Origin: Loigolactobacillus binensis | Lineage (GTDB): Bacteria; Bacillota; Bacilli; Lactobacillales; Lactobacillaceae | Reading direction: 5' to 3' | Length of the DNA stretch: 64,000 nucleotides | NCBI RefSeq assembly: GCF_005405165.1 | Contig: NZ_BJDN01000011.1 | Span: 1-64,000 of the forward strand | Made by a program: the position numbers and the translations under genes | Shown: positions 46,855-57,247 of the stretch, one piece after another | How positions within the stretch are numbered: position 1 is the first letter of the stretch | Layout: each line of letters begins with the position of its first letter | Notes under the pieces: model-generated | What the model was told of the DNA's origin: nothing | Databases searched by the model: none | What the model saw: the letters and a program-made list of their open reading frames with translations, nothing else

Positions 46855-47535
46855 GTGAAAAAATGGCGTTTTTATAATTATTTGTTAGCCTTTATTTTGC
46901 TCTCAATGTTACTGTCGTTAACCTTGACGGTCGTTGCCGTATCGACAGTGCCCGTTACTGGACGCGGTAAGCAACTTTTTCTATTGTTGGAAATTATTCT
47001 CGGTGTGGTGATCTTATTGTTGCCCCAATGGATCGCGCGCTTAGGCCATTTTGAATTGCCAGAGATTTTATATGTGTTGTTCCTACTATTTATTTACGGT
47101 TCCGTTTACCTAGGCACAGTTTATCAGTTTTACGGTCGCGTTCCGTATTGGGACAAAATTTTACATGTCGGCAGCGCGATGTTACTGGGCTGTTTAGGCT
47201 ACGCGCTGATCGGCGTGTTCTTCCGTGGCAAGCAGTTGACCCAATTATCGCCGCTATTTATGAGTATTTTTGCCTTTACCTTTGGCCTGTCGGTCGGCGT
47301 ATTCTGGGAGTTTTATGAATTTACTTTTGACGGCTTATTAGGTCTAGATATGCAACGGTTCATGGTGCACGGGGTTTTATTGCAAGGACGAGCCGCATTA
47401 ATGGATACCATGGGCGATCTGATCGCCGATGCGCTAGGGACTTTTGCGGTGGCAGCGCTAGGTTATATTGGGATCAGACGTGATGTTCATTGGTTAGATA
47501 AATTTATGTTTCGGAAAATCCCGCTAAAAAAATAA
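46855..47535 (+). CDS. YjdF/DUF2238-like membrane protein
   Basis: A 226-residue protein with about six membrane helices. Polar residues fall inside them at WDKILHVGSAMLLG, VFWEFYEFTFDGLLG and LMDTMGDLIADALG, the spaced His/Glu/Asp pattern of DUF2238 (YjdF) proteins. No function is established. It starts at GTG after GAGGTGAG. Converges on the MFS gene. Confidence 0.75.
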   Translation: MKKWRFYNYLLAFILLSMLLSLTLTVVAVSTVPVTGRGKQLFLLLEIILGVVILLLPQWIARLGHFELPEILYVLFLLFIYGSVYLGTVYQFYGRVPYWDKILHVGSAMLLGCLGYALIGVFFRGKQLTQLSPLFMSIFAFTFGLSVGVFWEFYEFTFDGLLGLDMQRFMVHGVLLQGRAALMDTMGDLIADALGTFAVAALGYIGIRRDVHWLDKFMFRKIPLKK

Positions 47536-47568
47536 TCGTCAGCTAATTGCCGACGATTATTTTTTTTG
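47531..47568. terminator. terminator between converging membrane-protein genes
   Basis: AATAATCGTC pairs with GACGATTATT, followed by a long T-run on the plus side. Overlaps both stop codons. Confidence 0.8.
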
Positions 47569-48777
47569 CTTAGAACGAAGGCCTTTGGTACTGCGCCAGA
47601 CCCAAACAAAATTAACAAATTCTAAAGCGGCAGTGGTGAAAAACACGCCGTTGTAACCGAGAAAACCGGAAATACCGGAACCGATCAGTGGCCCAGAAAC
47701 TTGGCCGACTGACTGGAAGGACTGATTGTAACTAAAGATTCGACCAGCCACAGTGTGCGGCGAGTATTTGGCTAGAATTGTCTGGACAGCCGGCAGTAGG
47801 GCCGCATCGGAAATTCCGACAAAAATCCGCAGCACGGCCAGCTGCCAAACGCTGGTCACAAAGCCTTGCGGCAAGTAAATCAGCGTGGCAAAAATCAGGC
47901 CTAATAACAAGATTCGTTGTGTCCCAATTCGATCACCAAGCTTACCGAATTGGGGTGCCGCAATTAAGGTGGCGATCCCAGGTAAAGCCGCAACGATCCC
48001 ACTGATCAGCGGCACATTGCCGTGATTATGCATTAATTCGCGGACAAATAAACTAATGATCGGACTGATCGAGTTGTTGGCGGCCATAATGAACATGGTG
48101 GTGACAAACATCCCGATGATCAGGCTGGGATAAGGGAGTTGCTTAATGATTTCTTTTACCGGTTGCTGTTTACCTTTTTCAACTGGTTCCAGCGTTTCGT
48201 GAACGAAAAATAGGCATAAAACAAAGCCGGTGGCTAATAAGGCCGCCGTGATCAAAAAGGTGACGCGATAACCGAAGAAACCGGCGATGGTGCCACCAAG
48301 CAGCGGGCCGATCATTTGGCCCGTCACACTGCCCGTTGACAAAGTACCTAGTGCTTGGCCGCTTTTATTCCGCGGAGCCGAAGTGGCGATCAAGGCGTTG
48401 GCATTGCTGATAAAGCCGGAGACAACGCCTTGTAACGCGCGCAACGCAACTAATTGGTAAACGTTGGTCACAAAAGCCATGGCCCCCATAACGATTGCCA
48501 TACCGGCGGAAGCCCGTAATAACATTAATTTGCGGCCTTTGCGATCGGCTAAGCGGCCCCACCAAGGTGAAACGATGGCGGTGACTAAGTAAGTAGCGGA
48601 GTAGGTGAGCCCGCTCCAAAAATTAAGTTGCATGTGGGAAAAATGGCCTAGTGTGTCGATATAAAGTGACATAAAAGGTAATACTAGACTAAAGCCCATA
48701 CCCGCCATGAAACAGCCAAACCATAAAACATAAAGATTTTGTTGCCATTGCGGGCGTTTGTGCCGAACCGAGTTCAA
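47557..48777 (-). CDS. MFS multidrug efflux transporter
   Basis: A 406-residue protein with 12 predicted membrane helices. The loop 2-3 motif A is GRLADRKGRKLML and a weaker copy GKLGDRIGTQRI follows helix 8. RALQGVVSGFISNANALIA is motif C-like, as in drug/H+ antiporters (PmrA/Bcr-like). The substrate cannot be told. AAGAAAGAAGG-type site precedes the ATG. The 240-bp gap to lemA holds divergent promoters I could not place. Confidence 0.87.
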   Translation of the reverse strand: MNSVRHKRPQWQQNLYVLWFGCFMAGMGFSLVLPFMSLYIDTLGHFSHMQLNFWSGLTYSATYLVTAIVSPWWGRLADRKGRKLMLLRASAGMAIVMGAMAFVTNVYQLVALRALQGVVSGFISNANALIATSAPRNKSGQALGTLSTGSVTGQMIGPLLGGTIAGFFGYRVTFLITAALLATGFVLCLFFVHETLEPVEKGKQQPVKEIIKQLPYPSLIIGMFVTTMFIMAANNSISPIISLFVRELMHNHGNVPLISGIVAALPGIATLIAAPQFGKLGDRIGTQRILLLGLIFATLIYLPQGFVTSVWQLAVLRIFVGISDAALLPAVQTILAKYSPHTVAGRIFSYNQSFQSVGQVSGPLIGSGISGFLGYNGVFFTTAALEFVNFVWVWRSTKGLRSKQKK

Positions 48778-49019
48778 GCGCTCACCTTCTTTCTGAAAAA
48801 CAAGATAATTCTATGTTAGCACGATTCAATAAAAATAAAAGGATGACTATCCCACAATCAGTGCTAAGAACTTTTGTAAGCGTACCTATAGTCTGTAAGC
48901 GACTTAGACCAATCAGTAATTTACCGCGAAAAACTAGTAGCAACATCATAATTGACAAGTTGAATCGTATCTGTGACAATTAATGCAAATGAATCAGTTA
49001 AAAGAAAAGAGGGTTTGCG

Positions 49020-49580
49020 ATGCTGTGGATTATTTTAATTGCGATTTTATTAGCGGCGGTGGTCGTGATTGGGTATATCGGCTTCTACAATGGTTTAGTG
49101 CGCAGTCGTAATTGGACCGATGAGGCTTGGAGTCAAATTGATGTTCAGATGAAGCGCCGGAATGATTTAATCCCTAATTTAGTGGAAACCGTTAAGGGCT
49201 ACGCTAAGCATGAACAAAGTACTTTAGAGAATGTGATCACTAAGCGTAATCAGTTGGTGCAAGTTCCAAGTGATGATCATCAGCAGGCAATGGCGGTATC
49301 GAATCAGCTTACTGCTGGTTTAAAGGATATTTTTGCTTTGTCGGAAAGCTATCCGGACTTAAAAGCAAATCAGCAGTTCGGACAGCTTTTGGATGAATTG
49401 ACCAATTCAGAAAATAAAATTGCTTACGCGCGGCAGTTATATAATTCAAGTGCCGTTAATTACAACAATAAGATCCAAACTTTCCCCGGCAATATTTTGG
49501 CGCCGGTGCATAATTTCCAAAAGATCAATTATTTGGAAACGCCGGAAGCCGAAAAGGCAACACCAAAAGTTTCATTTTAA
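49020..49580 (+). CDS. LemA family protein
   Basis: One N-terminal membrane helix (residues 2-22), then a helical bundle with the LemA core RSRNWTDEAWSQIDVQMKRRNDLIPNLVETVKGY (in parts) and VNYNNKIQTFPGNILA. Most of the protein lies on one side of the membrane. LemA is usually followed by the protease gene htpX; here it is alone and has its own terminator. Confidence 0.9.
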   Translation: MLWIILIAILLAAVVVIGYIGFYNGLVRSRNWTDEAWSQIDVQMKRRNDLIPNLVETVKGYAKHEQSTLENVITKRNQLVQVPSDDHQQAMAVSNQLTAGLKDIFALSESYPDLKANQQFGQLLDELTNSENKIAYARQLYNSSAVNYNNKIQTFPGNILAPVHNFQKINYLETPEAEKATPKVSF

Positions 49581-49595
49581 ATTTAAATGAAAGTT

Positions 49596-49633
49596 AACTG
49601 CGCTTGATATTTACGGCGCAGTTTTTATTTTTT
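49596..49633 (+). terminator. intrinsic terminator of lemA
   Basis: AACTGCGC pairs with GCGCAGTT over a 12-base loop, followed by a T-rich tail. Confidence 0.8.
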
Positions 49634-49738
49634 TACAGCTATGTGTCAGTTAGGTGAATAATTGTTTTTTGGCTGGTTTTGCTTGCTTTTCGTAGTACAA
49701 TAAAGTGAGTATTGGTTAAATTGATGTGGAGTGGGATC

Positions 49739-50512
49739 ATGAGTGCGAATGTGGTATACGTCCATTTAGAGACGGTTTCTAATTTAATATTGTCCTATGG
49801 CATTAGTTTACAGGATTTTGCTGGTGCGTTACCGCGGGTGCCGCATCATTTATTACTGTTGACGCCAGTTGATCTGGATGATGATGTTGATCCCCACACT
49901 GGGTTCAACGTTATTTCGGGTGCGCCGGCGATTGCCTCATACTTGACCGATCCCCATTTGTTAACGCATAAGTGGATCGATTTTGCGCATGAACTATACC
50001 TAGAGCAGGTCACGCCGAACGAAGTCGCGCAGCTGCTCTATTTGGGGCATGCTTATACCCATTTGGAATCACCATTCTACTATAAGTTGCAAAACGATTA
50101 CGTTTATTTGGATTTGCCTGATGGGACGGTTAAAACCTATTATCGGCATTTACCGCAATTTTACGCTGTTTTGAATCGCAGTCTAAAACGGCATTTACAA
50201 GAAAAATACCCGGATATGCGTTTCTTGTTTCGGCGGCGGTCACTGATCCAAGATATTGATCCCGTGATCTTGCAACAACTACAACCATTATTCATTGACG
50301 GGGCGCTATTTTCGTTTGAGGATATTGATAGCCGGCAGAAGGAGATCCATATTCCGATCCTTTATTTGAATAGTCGGTTTAAGTTAGTTAATGAGGACTG
50401 GCACAGTGCTGATCAAGAACGGGTGGCAGAATTGATCTACGACCATAGTATTCAAAAATGGCGGCTAAACGTGATCAACGAAGCTGCCTTCGCCAATTCA
50501 GGCTTACTTTGA
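49739..50512 (+). CDS. conserved hypothetical protein
   Basis: 257 residues, no signal peptide or membrane helix, rich in His, Tyr and Leu (LGHAYTHLESPFYYKL; DGTVKTYYRHLPQFY). I do not recognise a domain. The ATG at 49739 is preceded by GGAGTGGG; an earlier in-frame start at 49712 lacks such a site. It stands alone between lemA and ddl, with about 110 bp on each side. Confidence 0.6.
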   Translation: MSANVVYVHLETVSNLILSYGISLQDFAGALPRVPHHLLLLTPVDLDDDVDPHTGFNVISGAPAIASYLTDPHLLTHKWIDFAHELYLEQVTPNEVAQLLYLGHAYTHLESPFYYKLQNDYVYLDLPDGTVKTYYRHLPQFYAVLNRSLKRHLQEKYPDMRFLFRRRSLIQDIDPVILQQLQPLFIDGALFSFEDIDSRQKEIHIPILYLNSRFKLVNEDWHSADQERVAELIYDHSIQKWRLNVINEAAFANSGLL

Positions 50513-50623
50513 AAATTAAAATTCAGTCAATAAAATTTAGAATTTGTAGATTAATGGCCTAAATCTAATGCACTAGGTCAGATGTGACGTCACTTTTTTC
50601 TACACTAAGAAAGCAGGGCGCGT

Positions 50624-51700
50624 ATGCAGATTTACCTACTTTATGGCGGTCAAAATGCGGAACATGATTTATCGATCAATTCGGCGTTCGCAGTCATTCG
50701 CGCAATATATTTTAAATACTATTCCGTGTGCCCGATTTATATCACACAAACCGGTGAATGGTTACGCGGCGCAACTTTACATGAACCATTGAATAATGCT
50801 GCCGAATTACGGCTACTTGCTGGGGAGACGGCACATTTTACAGCTGAAGGCCCTTCGATCGGGGTTGCGGTACGTCCCGGGGATATGACCATTACTGATG
50901 CAGTCGTTTTTCCAGTGATGCACGGACAAAATGCCGAAGACGGTACGATTCAAGGCTTATTACAGTCGTTGGGTGTTCCGTATGTTGGTGATGGCGTTTT
51001 GGCCAGTGCGGTAGGGATGGACAAGATTGTTAGCAAAATGCTATTCCAGCAAACGGGCATTCCGCAAGTACCTTATGTACCAGTATTGAAGGCGCAGTGG
51101 CAAGAAGCTGCGGATAAAGTTTTGGCTCGTTGTGAAGGCTCGTTATTGTACCCGATGTACGTTAAACCTGCGAATCTTGGTTCTAGTTTAGGGGTCAGTC
51201 AAGTCAGTGATCGGGCCGAATTAATGGCGGCCATCGAACGAGCTTTCAGCTATGCTTCCCGAGTACTAGTCGAGCAGGGCGTGGTGGCTCGTGAAATTGA
51301 GCTTGGTCTGTTAGGCGATACGACTTTAAAATTTACGATGCCAGGTGAAGTGATCAAGCAAACTAACTTTGTTGACCACGGCGCTAAACAATCCCGTGGC
51401 CAATTGAAGTTAGAAATTCCGGCAGCGATCGCCACCGAAATAATCACCAAGATGCAGACGTATGCGCAACAAGCTTATGCCATCATGGATGGTTCGGGTT
51501 TAGCCCGTTGTGATTTCTTCCTAACGGCTAATGGTGATGTTTTCTTGAATGAGATCAATACCATGCCAATGTTCGATCAATACGCCATGTATCCGCAGCT
51601 CTGGCAGAAAATGGGACTAAATAGTGGTGATCTGATCGAAGAATTGATTCAATTAGCGTTGAAACGGTTTAAACGTCAACGTGCGCAACAGAATTTTTAA
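50624..51700 (+). CDS. ddl: D-Ala--D-X ligase family protein with altered active site
   Basis: An ATP-grasp ligase of 358 residues in the canonical ddl position before murF. Glu13 (AEHD), the GSSLG serine loop (186-190) and the metal ligands in ARCDFF and FLNEINT fit Ddl. Two sites do not: in the omega loop the residue after the conserved Lys (AKQ, Lys255-Gln256) is Gln, where D-Ala--D-Ala ligases have Tyr and D-Ala--D-Lac ligases Phe, and the PGMT/PGFT loop that binds the second substrate reads PMFD (315-318). It may use another acceptor or have reduced activity. Confidence 0.82.
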   Translation: MQIYLLYGGQNAEHDLSINSAFAVIRAIYFKYYSVCPIYITQTGEWLRGATLHEPLNNAAELRLLAGETAHFTAEGPSIGVAVRPGDMTITDAVVFPVMHGQNAEDGTIQGLLQSLGVPYVGDGVLASAVGMDKIVSKMLFQQTGIPQVPYVPVLKAQWQEAADKVLARCEGSLLYPMYVKPANLGSSLGVSQVSDRAELMAAIERAFSYASRVLVEQGVVAREIELGLLGDTTLKFTMPGEVIKQTNFVDHGAKQSRGQLKLEIPAAIATEIITKMQTYAQQAYAIMDGSGLARCDFFLTANGDVFLNEINTMPMFDQYAMYPQLWQKMGLNSGDLIEELIQLALKRFKRQRAQQNF

Positions 51701-51738
51701 ACCTTAAACTTTAAATGATAAGTAGGAGTTTTTAATTT

Positions 51739-53121
51739 ATGAAAATGCAACTTGCAGAAATCGCCCAAGCGGTTGCCGCGGAAAATGATTATTCACGCTG
51801 GCAAGATTTAGAGGTCACCAGTATTGGTTTTGATTCTCGCCAGCTAACTGCCGGCGCCTTATTTGTTCCGTTGGTTGCCGCTAATGATGGTCACGATTAT
51901 ATTGGCAATGCCCAACAAAATGGTGCAGTAGCCGCGTTTTGGCAATTAGGCCATCCAGGCAAACCCACTGATTTTCCGATTTTAGAAGTGCGTGATCCAC
52001 TGAAGGCCTTGCAACAGCTGGCCAAGTATTATTTAAATAAGCTTGACCCGCGGGTGATCGCTATTACGGGCAGTGATGGTAAAACGACTACCAAAGATAT
52101 GACGGCCGCAATTTTAGCACCTCACACCAACGTTGTTAAAACGCACGGTAACTTTAATAATGAAATTGGGGTACCGGTTACGATTTTAAATATGAGTGCT
52201 AACACGGAAACTCTGGTGTTGGAAATGGGGATGGATCGTCCCGGCCAACTCGATTTTCTTAGCCGGCTGGTGGCGCCTGACATTGCGGTGATTACAATGA
52301 TCGGTGAAGCTCACATTGAATTTTTTGGCACGCGGGCTAAAATAGCCGACGCTAAAATGGAGATCACCCACGGCCTCAAGGAAGATGGCGTTTTGATCTA
52401 TAACGGTGACGAGCCACTACTGCGCAGTCGGACAAAAGATTTGGCCCAGCGCACTAAAACTTTTGGTCAGGAACCCAGCAACGACCTTTACCCAACTGCG
52501 GTGACTGCCGGCAGTAAACAGATCGACTTTACATTAAACCAATTTCCGGAGACCAACTTTCATTTGCCATTGTTAGGCACTTATAATGTGAACAATGCGA
52601 TGGCTGCGATCACTATTGGCACTATTTTTCAGATCCAACCGCAGCGGATGCAAACTGCTTTAGCTGAATTACAGCTCACCAAAAATCGGACGGAATGGGT
52701 CACAGGGGCACAAGGTGAACAAATTTTAAGTGACGTTTATAACGCCAACCCAACGGCAATGATGGCTGTTTTGCGGGCTTTTGCCGCAGTGCCAGTCACC
52801 GGCCGGCGGATCGCGGTTTTAGGTGATATGTTGGAACTCGGTGAGCAAGCACCAGCACTTCACGCTGAAGTGGCGCAGGCGTTGGATCCGGCGACAATTG
52901 ATGCCGTTTATTTATTGGGTTCGCATATGCAGGCTTTGGCTGATGCGTTGGCTAAAAAGCCGGATTTTGCGGGACGTATTCATTATTATCCACTGAATAA
53001 GAAGCTGACGATGATCACTGACCTGTTGGCCACGATCACGGCGACGGATGCGGTGTTGTTAAAGGCCAGTAACGGGCTGCACCTCGATGAAGTGCTCCAC
53101 GCTTTACAGGCCACCGCTTAG
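51739..53121 (+). CDS. murF: UDP-MurNAc-tripeptide--D-alanyl-D-alanine ligase
   Basis: Adds the terminal dipeptide or depsipeptide made by Ddl to the peptidoglycan precursor. The 460 residues have a MurF N-terminal domain (SIGFDSRQLTAGALFVPL), the ATP loop ITGSDGKTTTKDM and DVYNANPTAMMAVL. 38 bp after ddl, so cotranscribed. TAGGAG precedes the ATG. Confidence 0.96.
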   Translation: MKMQLAEIAQAVAAENDYSRWQDLEVTSIGFDSRQLTAGALFVPLVAANDGHDYIGNAQQNGAVAAFWQLGHPGKPTDFPILEVRDPLKALQQLAKYYLNKLDPRVIAITGSDGKTTTKDMTAAILAPHTNVVKTHGNFNNEIGVPVTILNMSANTETLVLEMGMDRPGQLDFLSRLVAPDIAVITMIGEAHIEFFGTRAKIADAKMEITHGLKEDGVLIYNGDEPLLRSRTKDLAQRTKTFGQEPSNDLYPTAVTAGSKQIDFTLNQFPETNFHLPLLGTYNVNNAMAAITIGTIFQIQPQRMQTALAELQLTKNRTEWVTGAQGEQILSDVYNANPTAMMAVLRAFAAVPVTGRRIAVLGDMLELGEQAPALHAEVAQALDPATIDAVYLLGSHMQALADALAKKPDFAGRIHYYPLNKKLTMITDLLATITATDAVLLKASNGLHLDEVLHALQATA

Positions 53122-53528
53122 TTGACAATATTAGATCATAGCCGAACTAAAAGTCGCTAACCCGGATTTAGGGACTACTTAAAGAATTGCGCCACACAAA
53201 AATAGCGCGTTAAAATGATTTAAAAAAATAAACCAAAGGTCATAACCAGCATTAGGACTTATTTAAGTTAGGCTTCAAAATAAGTCCAATGATCTTGTTA
53301 TGATCCTTTTTAGTTGCTGGTTCTCATTGTAAATGGGGGTCACTGATGTAGCGAATATCAGAACGGTTTCATGAAAATCAATTGTTGCAAAAATTTGTTT
53401 TTAGTGGGTATTCATGATAACATAGTAAAGATGCAAATTTGAAAGCATCAAAAGTTTTTGCAAGGCAGACGCGAATGGGATCGGGAACTGTTTTGCAAAT
53501 CGTTTAACAGACCCGAGGAGGAAACTAT
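53122..53528 (+). other. murF-cshA intergenic region with long cshA leader
   Basis: 407 bp without a gene. At 53235-53311 a two-tier hairpin is seen: AAAGG-CATAAC/GTTATG-CCTTTTT outside, GGACTTATTT/AAATAAGTCC inside, ending in five Ts, a plausible murF terminator. The remaining 200 bp is AT-rich, with the cshA promoter and probably a long leader, as is usual for cold-induced RNA helicases. Confidence 0.6.
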
Positions 53529-55073
53529 TTGAAATTTACAGATTTAGGTTTAGATCCAGAGTTACTAAAAGCAATTAAACGCCAAGGCTTCGAGGAAGCA
53601 ACCCCAATTCAATCGGAAACGATTCCGTTGGCATTAAGTGGCGTCGACGTTATCGGCCAGGCCCAAACTGGTACCGGTAAAACTGCTGCTTTTGGCTTGG
53701 CGATCTTACAGAGAATTGATCTCGAAAATCCTAACGTACAAGCATTGATTATTTCACCAACCCGCGAATTAGCTGTCCAAACCCAAGAAGAACTTTACCG
53801 CTTAGGTCAGGACAAACACGCCAAGGTTCAGGCCGTTTATGGCGGTGCTGATATTGGTCGGCAGATTCGCTCATTAAAAGATCATCCCCAAATCATCGTC
53901 GGTACACCTGGTCGCTTACAAGATCACATCAACCGGCGGACAATTCGTTTAGACCACGTGCAAACGTTGGTTTTAGATGAAGCTGACGAAATGCTAGATA
54001 TGGGTTTCTTGGAAGACATTGAAAAGATTGTCCAACAAGTACCCGAAACACGGCAAACATTATTATTCTCCGCAACGATTCCGGCCGCAATTCGTAAAAT
54101 TGCTGACCGTTTCATGCACGATCCCAAAATGGTTCAAATTAAAGCTAAAGAATTAACGGCTGACTTATTGGATCAATATTTTGTTCAGACAAAAGAGTTT
54201 GAAAAGTTTGATGTTATGACCCGGTTGTTTGACGTTCAACAGCCAGAATTGACGATCGTCTTTGGCCGGACTAAACGGCGCGTTGACGAATTATCTAAAG
54301 GATTACGTGCCCGGGGCTACAACGCTGAAGGTATTCATGGCGACTTGTCGCAACAAAAACGGATGAGCGTTTTACGGTCATTTAAGGCTGGTCGTTTGGA
54401 TATTTTAGTGGCTACCGATGTTGCTGCGCGGGGCTTGGATATTTCCGGGGTTACCCATGTTTATAACTATGATGTTCCCCAAGATCCAGATAGTTATGTT
54501 CATCGGGTTGGCCGGACGGCTCGTGCTGGCCACAAAGGCACTTCGATCACTTTCGTAACACCTAACGAAATGGGTTACTTACGGACGATCGAAAAATTAA
54601 CTCGCCTGAAGATGCAACCATTGAAGGCACCAACGGCTAAAGAAGCCCTCCAAGGTCAGTTGTCTTCTGCAGTTGAAACGATCCATGAACTGATCGACGA
54701 TAAAGATTTGACTGGCTATGAAGCCCAGGGTGAAAAGTTATTAGATGACTACACACCATTGCAATTAGCTGCAGCTTTGTTAAAAGCAACTGCTAAGGAC
54801 GATGCTTCCGAAGTACCAGTTAAAATCACACCGGAACGGCCGTTACCTCGCCGTGGCGGTGGTCATAGCGGCAATGGTCGCCGTAGTGGTGGCTACCGTG
54901 GCGGTCATCGCAATAATGATCGTGATCGGCGTGGCGGCAACAGCAGCCATAATGGTGGCGGCCGCAGTGCTGGTGGTCACAGTAAATCACGCGACAATCG
55001 TTATGATCGTAAAAAACGGTTCGATAAAAAAGATGGCGGCAAACGTAATTACACGATCCATACACACGCTTAA
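53529..55073 (+). CDS. cshA: DEAD-box RNA helicase CshA
   Basis: A 514-residue DEAD-box helicase for RNA turnover and ribosome assembly, likely degradosome-linked. It has the Q motif ([14 protein letters not shown]), [27 protein letters not shown], and [13 protein letters not shown], followed by a C-terminal Gly/Arg/Asn/Ser-rich tail (from about residue 445) typical of CshA. It starts at TTG after GAGGAGG. Confidence 0.95.
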   Translation: MKFTDLGLDPELLKAIKRQGFEEATPIQSETIPLALSGVDVIGQAQTGTGKTAAFGLAILQRIDLENPNVQALIISPTRELAVQTQEELYRLGQDKHAKVQAVYGGADIGRQIRSLKDHPQIIVGTPGRLQDHINRRTIRLDHVQTLVLDEADEMLDMGFLEDIEKIVQQVPETRQTLLFSATIPAAIRKIADRFMHDPKMVQIKAKELTADLLDQYFVQTKEFEKFDVMTRLFDVQQPELTIVFGRTKRRVDELSKGLRARGYNAEGIHGDLSQQKRMSVLRSFKAGRLDILVATDVAARGLDISGVTHVYNYDVPQDPDSYVHRVGRTARAGHKGTSITFVTPNEMGYLRTIEKLTRLKMQPLKAPTAKEALQGQLSSAVETIHELIDDKDLTGYEAQGEKLLDDYTPLQLAAALLKATAKDDASEVPVKITPERPLPRRGGGHSGNGRRSGGYRGGHRNNDRDRRGGNSSHNGGGRSAGGHSKSRDNRYDRKKRFDKKDGGKRNYTIHTHA

Positions 55074-55114
55074 CCAGTGTGCTAGTTCGTAAATTAAATG
55101 ATTGCTAAACAAAA

Positions 55115-55155
55115 AACCAGTAAAAACAGGTAAATCTGCTTTTACTGGTTTTTTT
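55115..55155 (+). terminator. intrinsic terminator of cshA
   Basis: AACCAGTAAAA pairs with TTTTACTGGTT, followed by a T-run. Confidence 0.88.
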
Positions 55156-55312
55156 GCGTACAATTTGGGCTATTTCGAGTTACGCAAGGAAATTACCGGT
55201 TGCCCACCTAATTCTGACACATGCCAACGCGGTCGAATATAAGCTAAGTCACAGAAAAGAACTGGCAGTATGCCGTCATTTTTTTGTGCGTACAGCTTGT
55301 GCACCGTTATTG

Positions 55313-55891
55313 CTAGTCAGGCGTCCTTTTCTTGTTCTTTTGCCGGGCCTGTTTAAGGTAGGCGCCATTAGCAGTAGTAGTTTCGGTGACAAAGCGGTAT
55401 AGTCGCCTGTGGTCATCGCCGACGTACAAAACTGGTTGGAGGCGGGCGGGCTGAAATTTGCCGGCCTGGATCAAGTGGTCATTTGCCCAACGTTGCTGAA
55501 TATGTCCGGTGAAGTTAGTGTAGTCACCAACTACTGTGATCGTGTCGATTTTGACCAGTAAATTGATTTGCGCCTGTTCCAAAAGGGGAATTTTAGTGTT
55601 AGCCGCAAAATGATAGGCAATGGCCGTGCTTAATTTTGCTTGGCGATGATGGAAACCTGCCTGTTCGACGAGCAGCATGTCAGCCGCGCCCAGCACATTG
55701 AGTGAACATTGGCGGTAATGCGTGATTTGCTGCGCCGCATTGGTGTCGCTGGCGAGGCCAAAAACTAGCATGTTACCTAAGGAATACGATGAACTGCAGG
55801 TCGTCAAATTGGCGCCAAATTGCTGATCAGCGTAACCGAGAATGAAAATTGGAAAACCGTAATAAAGTTTGTTGGTTGTTAAAGCTTGCAT
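55313..55891 (-). CDS. flavin reductase-like domain protein
   Basis: A 192-residue FMN-binding split barrel of the flavoredoxin/flavin-reductase type: FPIFILGYAD, NLTTCSSSYSLGNMLVFGLA, CSLNVLGAADM and a long AGFHHRQAKLSTAIAY segment. It may reduce flavin or act on a small organic substrate. A basic tail ends the protein. Follows the second ddl on the minus strand but with a terminator between, so it is probably independent. Confidence 0.75.
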   Translation of the reverse strand: MQALTTNKLYYGFPIFILGYADQQFGANLTTCSSSYSLGNMLVFGLASDTNAAQQITHYRQCSLNVLGAADMLLVEQAGFHHRQAKLSTAIAYHFAANTKIPLLEQAQINLLVKIDTITVVGDYTNFTGHIQQRWANDHLIQAGKFQPARLQPVLYVGDDHRRLYRFVTETTTANGAYLKQARQKNKKRTPD

Positions 55892-55945
55892 TTTCTCACC
55901 CCATTTGTTGTGAGTATAGCAAGCAAATCGGGACAGTACAAGCTA

Positions 55946-55986
55946 AAAAAAGCCCAGTTCGCAGTAGTTGCGAATTAGGCTTTTTA
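55946..55986 (-). terminator. intrinsic terminator of the second ddl
   Basis: AAAAAGCC...TTCGCA pairs with TGCGAA...GGCTTTTT; on the minus strand it is followed by a T-run. Confidence 0.82.
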
Positions 55987-55993
55987 GCATAAG

Positions 55994-57037
55994 TTATTCG
56001 GCCGCATAAAGGGCCAGTTTACCTTCTACGATCTGTTCACATAGGTCGGGATAGCTGATACCAGCTGCCGTAGCTTCTTGTGGTAGTAAGGACAGTGGCG
56101 TCATCCCAGGCAGTGAATTACCTTCGATCACATAGATACCATCGTCATTCCAGAAAAAGTCGATGCGGCCGTAGTTGGTCAAGCCGAGGACGTCCATTGT
56201 TTGGATCGCAATGGTTTTCATCTCGGCGTGAACATCGTCAGGAATAGCGGCCGGTGTTTTAAATGTTGTCTGATTTTCTTGAAATTTATGTTCAAAATCG
56301 TACCAACCATCATTGACGATAATTTCAATTGCCGGCATAGCCACACCATTAACCACGCCCATTGAGAATTCACGGCCGTTGATATATTCTTCGATCACCA
56401 CTTCGTCATCAAACTGAAAGGCATCCGGTAAAGCCGCTTCTAATTCGGCTTGATCATTGGCGATCTGCATACCGATGCTAGAGCCACCATTTGATGGTTT
56501 AACCACAACAGGAAAGCCGAAAGTTGGGTGGGGCGCAGCTTGCCCCTTTTTAACCGCAATGTAACCGGCGGTTTTAATGCGATTGTGCAGTAATAATTCT
56601 TTAGATATTTTCTTGTCCATGGTGACACCAGATGCTAATGAACCGCTACCGGTATAACGAATGCCAAAAAGGTCAAAGGCCGCTTGGACCTTACCATTTT
56701 CACCGTCTTCGCCATGCAAACCGAGAAAAACGATGTCCGCAGCAGCACAAATTTCAAGTACGTTTTGACCAAACAGACCTTTGGTGCCATCTGTGCGTAA
56801 AGCGTCGATGGCTTCGTTAGTTAAAATTTCGTCGCTAATGGCATAGTTTGTCGTCGTTGCATCCCGTTGGAAAACCTCATCAACGGTTTTGACGTCACTT
56901 AACTTATCGCCTAAGAACAGGTCGATCAAAACGGCTGCGTGACCTTTTTCGCGTAGCGCGTTAGTGATTTTAGCGCCGGATGATAGGGAAACATTTCGTT
57001 CAGGGCTACGTCCGCCCGCGAGTATAACAATCTTCAT
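55994..57037 (-). CDS. D-alanine--D-lactate-type ligase (F-type Ddl), second paralogue
   Basis: A 347-residue ATP-grasp ligase with a complete Ddl active site: Glu13 (SPERNVS), [30 protein letters not shown]. The omega loop reads WYDFEHKF, with Phe252 after the conserved Lys251. Tyr at this place gives D-Ala--D-Ala and Phe gives D-Ala--D-Lac, as in intrinsically vancomycin-resistant Leuconostoc and lactobacilli. It is divergent from acpS, with its own terminator. It is the better candidate of the two for making D-Ala--D-Lac. Confidence 0.88.
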   Translation of the reverse strand: MKIVILAGGRSPERNVSLSSGAKITNALREKGHAAVLIDLFLGDKLSDVKTVDEVFQRDATTTNYAISDEILTNEAIDALRTDGTKGLFGQNVLEICAAADIVFLGLHGEDGENGKVQAAFDLFGIRYTGSGSLASGVTMDKKISKELLLHNRIKTAGYIAVKKGQAAPHPTFGFPVVVKPSNGGSSIGMQIANDQAELEAALPDAFQFDDEVVIEEYINGREFSMGVVNGVAMPAIEIIVNDGWYDFEHKFQENQTTFKTPAAIPDDVHAEMKTIAIQTMDVLGLTNYGRIDFFWNDDGIYVIEGNSLPGMTPLSLLPQEATAAGISYPDLCEQIVEGKLALYAAE

Positions 57038-57247
57038 AAATTAAGCCTCCGTATTATATTGAACCTAAAGTTTACCACAAAATCGCCTTAACCGGTAGTT
57101 GGAAGCGCTTAAAAAATAAGAAAACTTTTCAAAATGACCACCGCTAGATAAATTTAGCGACAAGTTTATGCAGTTGCCGGCAAAATTTGCTAGAATGTAA
57201 AAGTAGTTTATTTTTTAAAATTAGAACTTGATGAGGAGCGCTGACGG

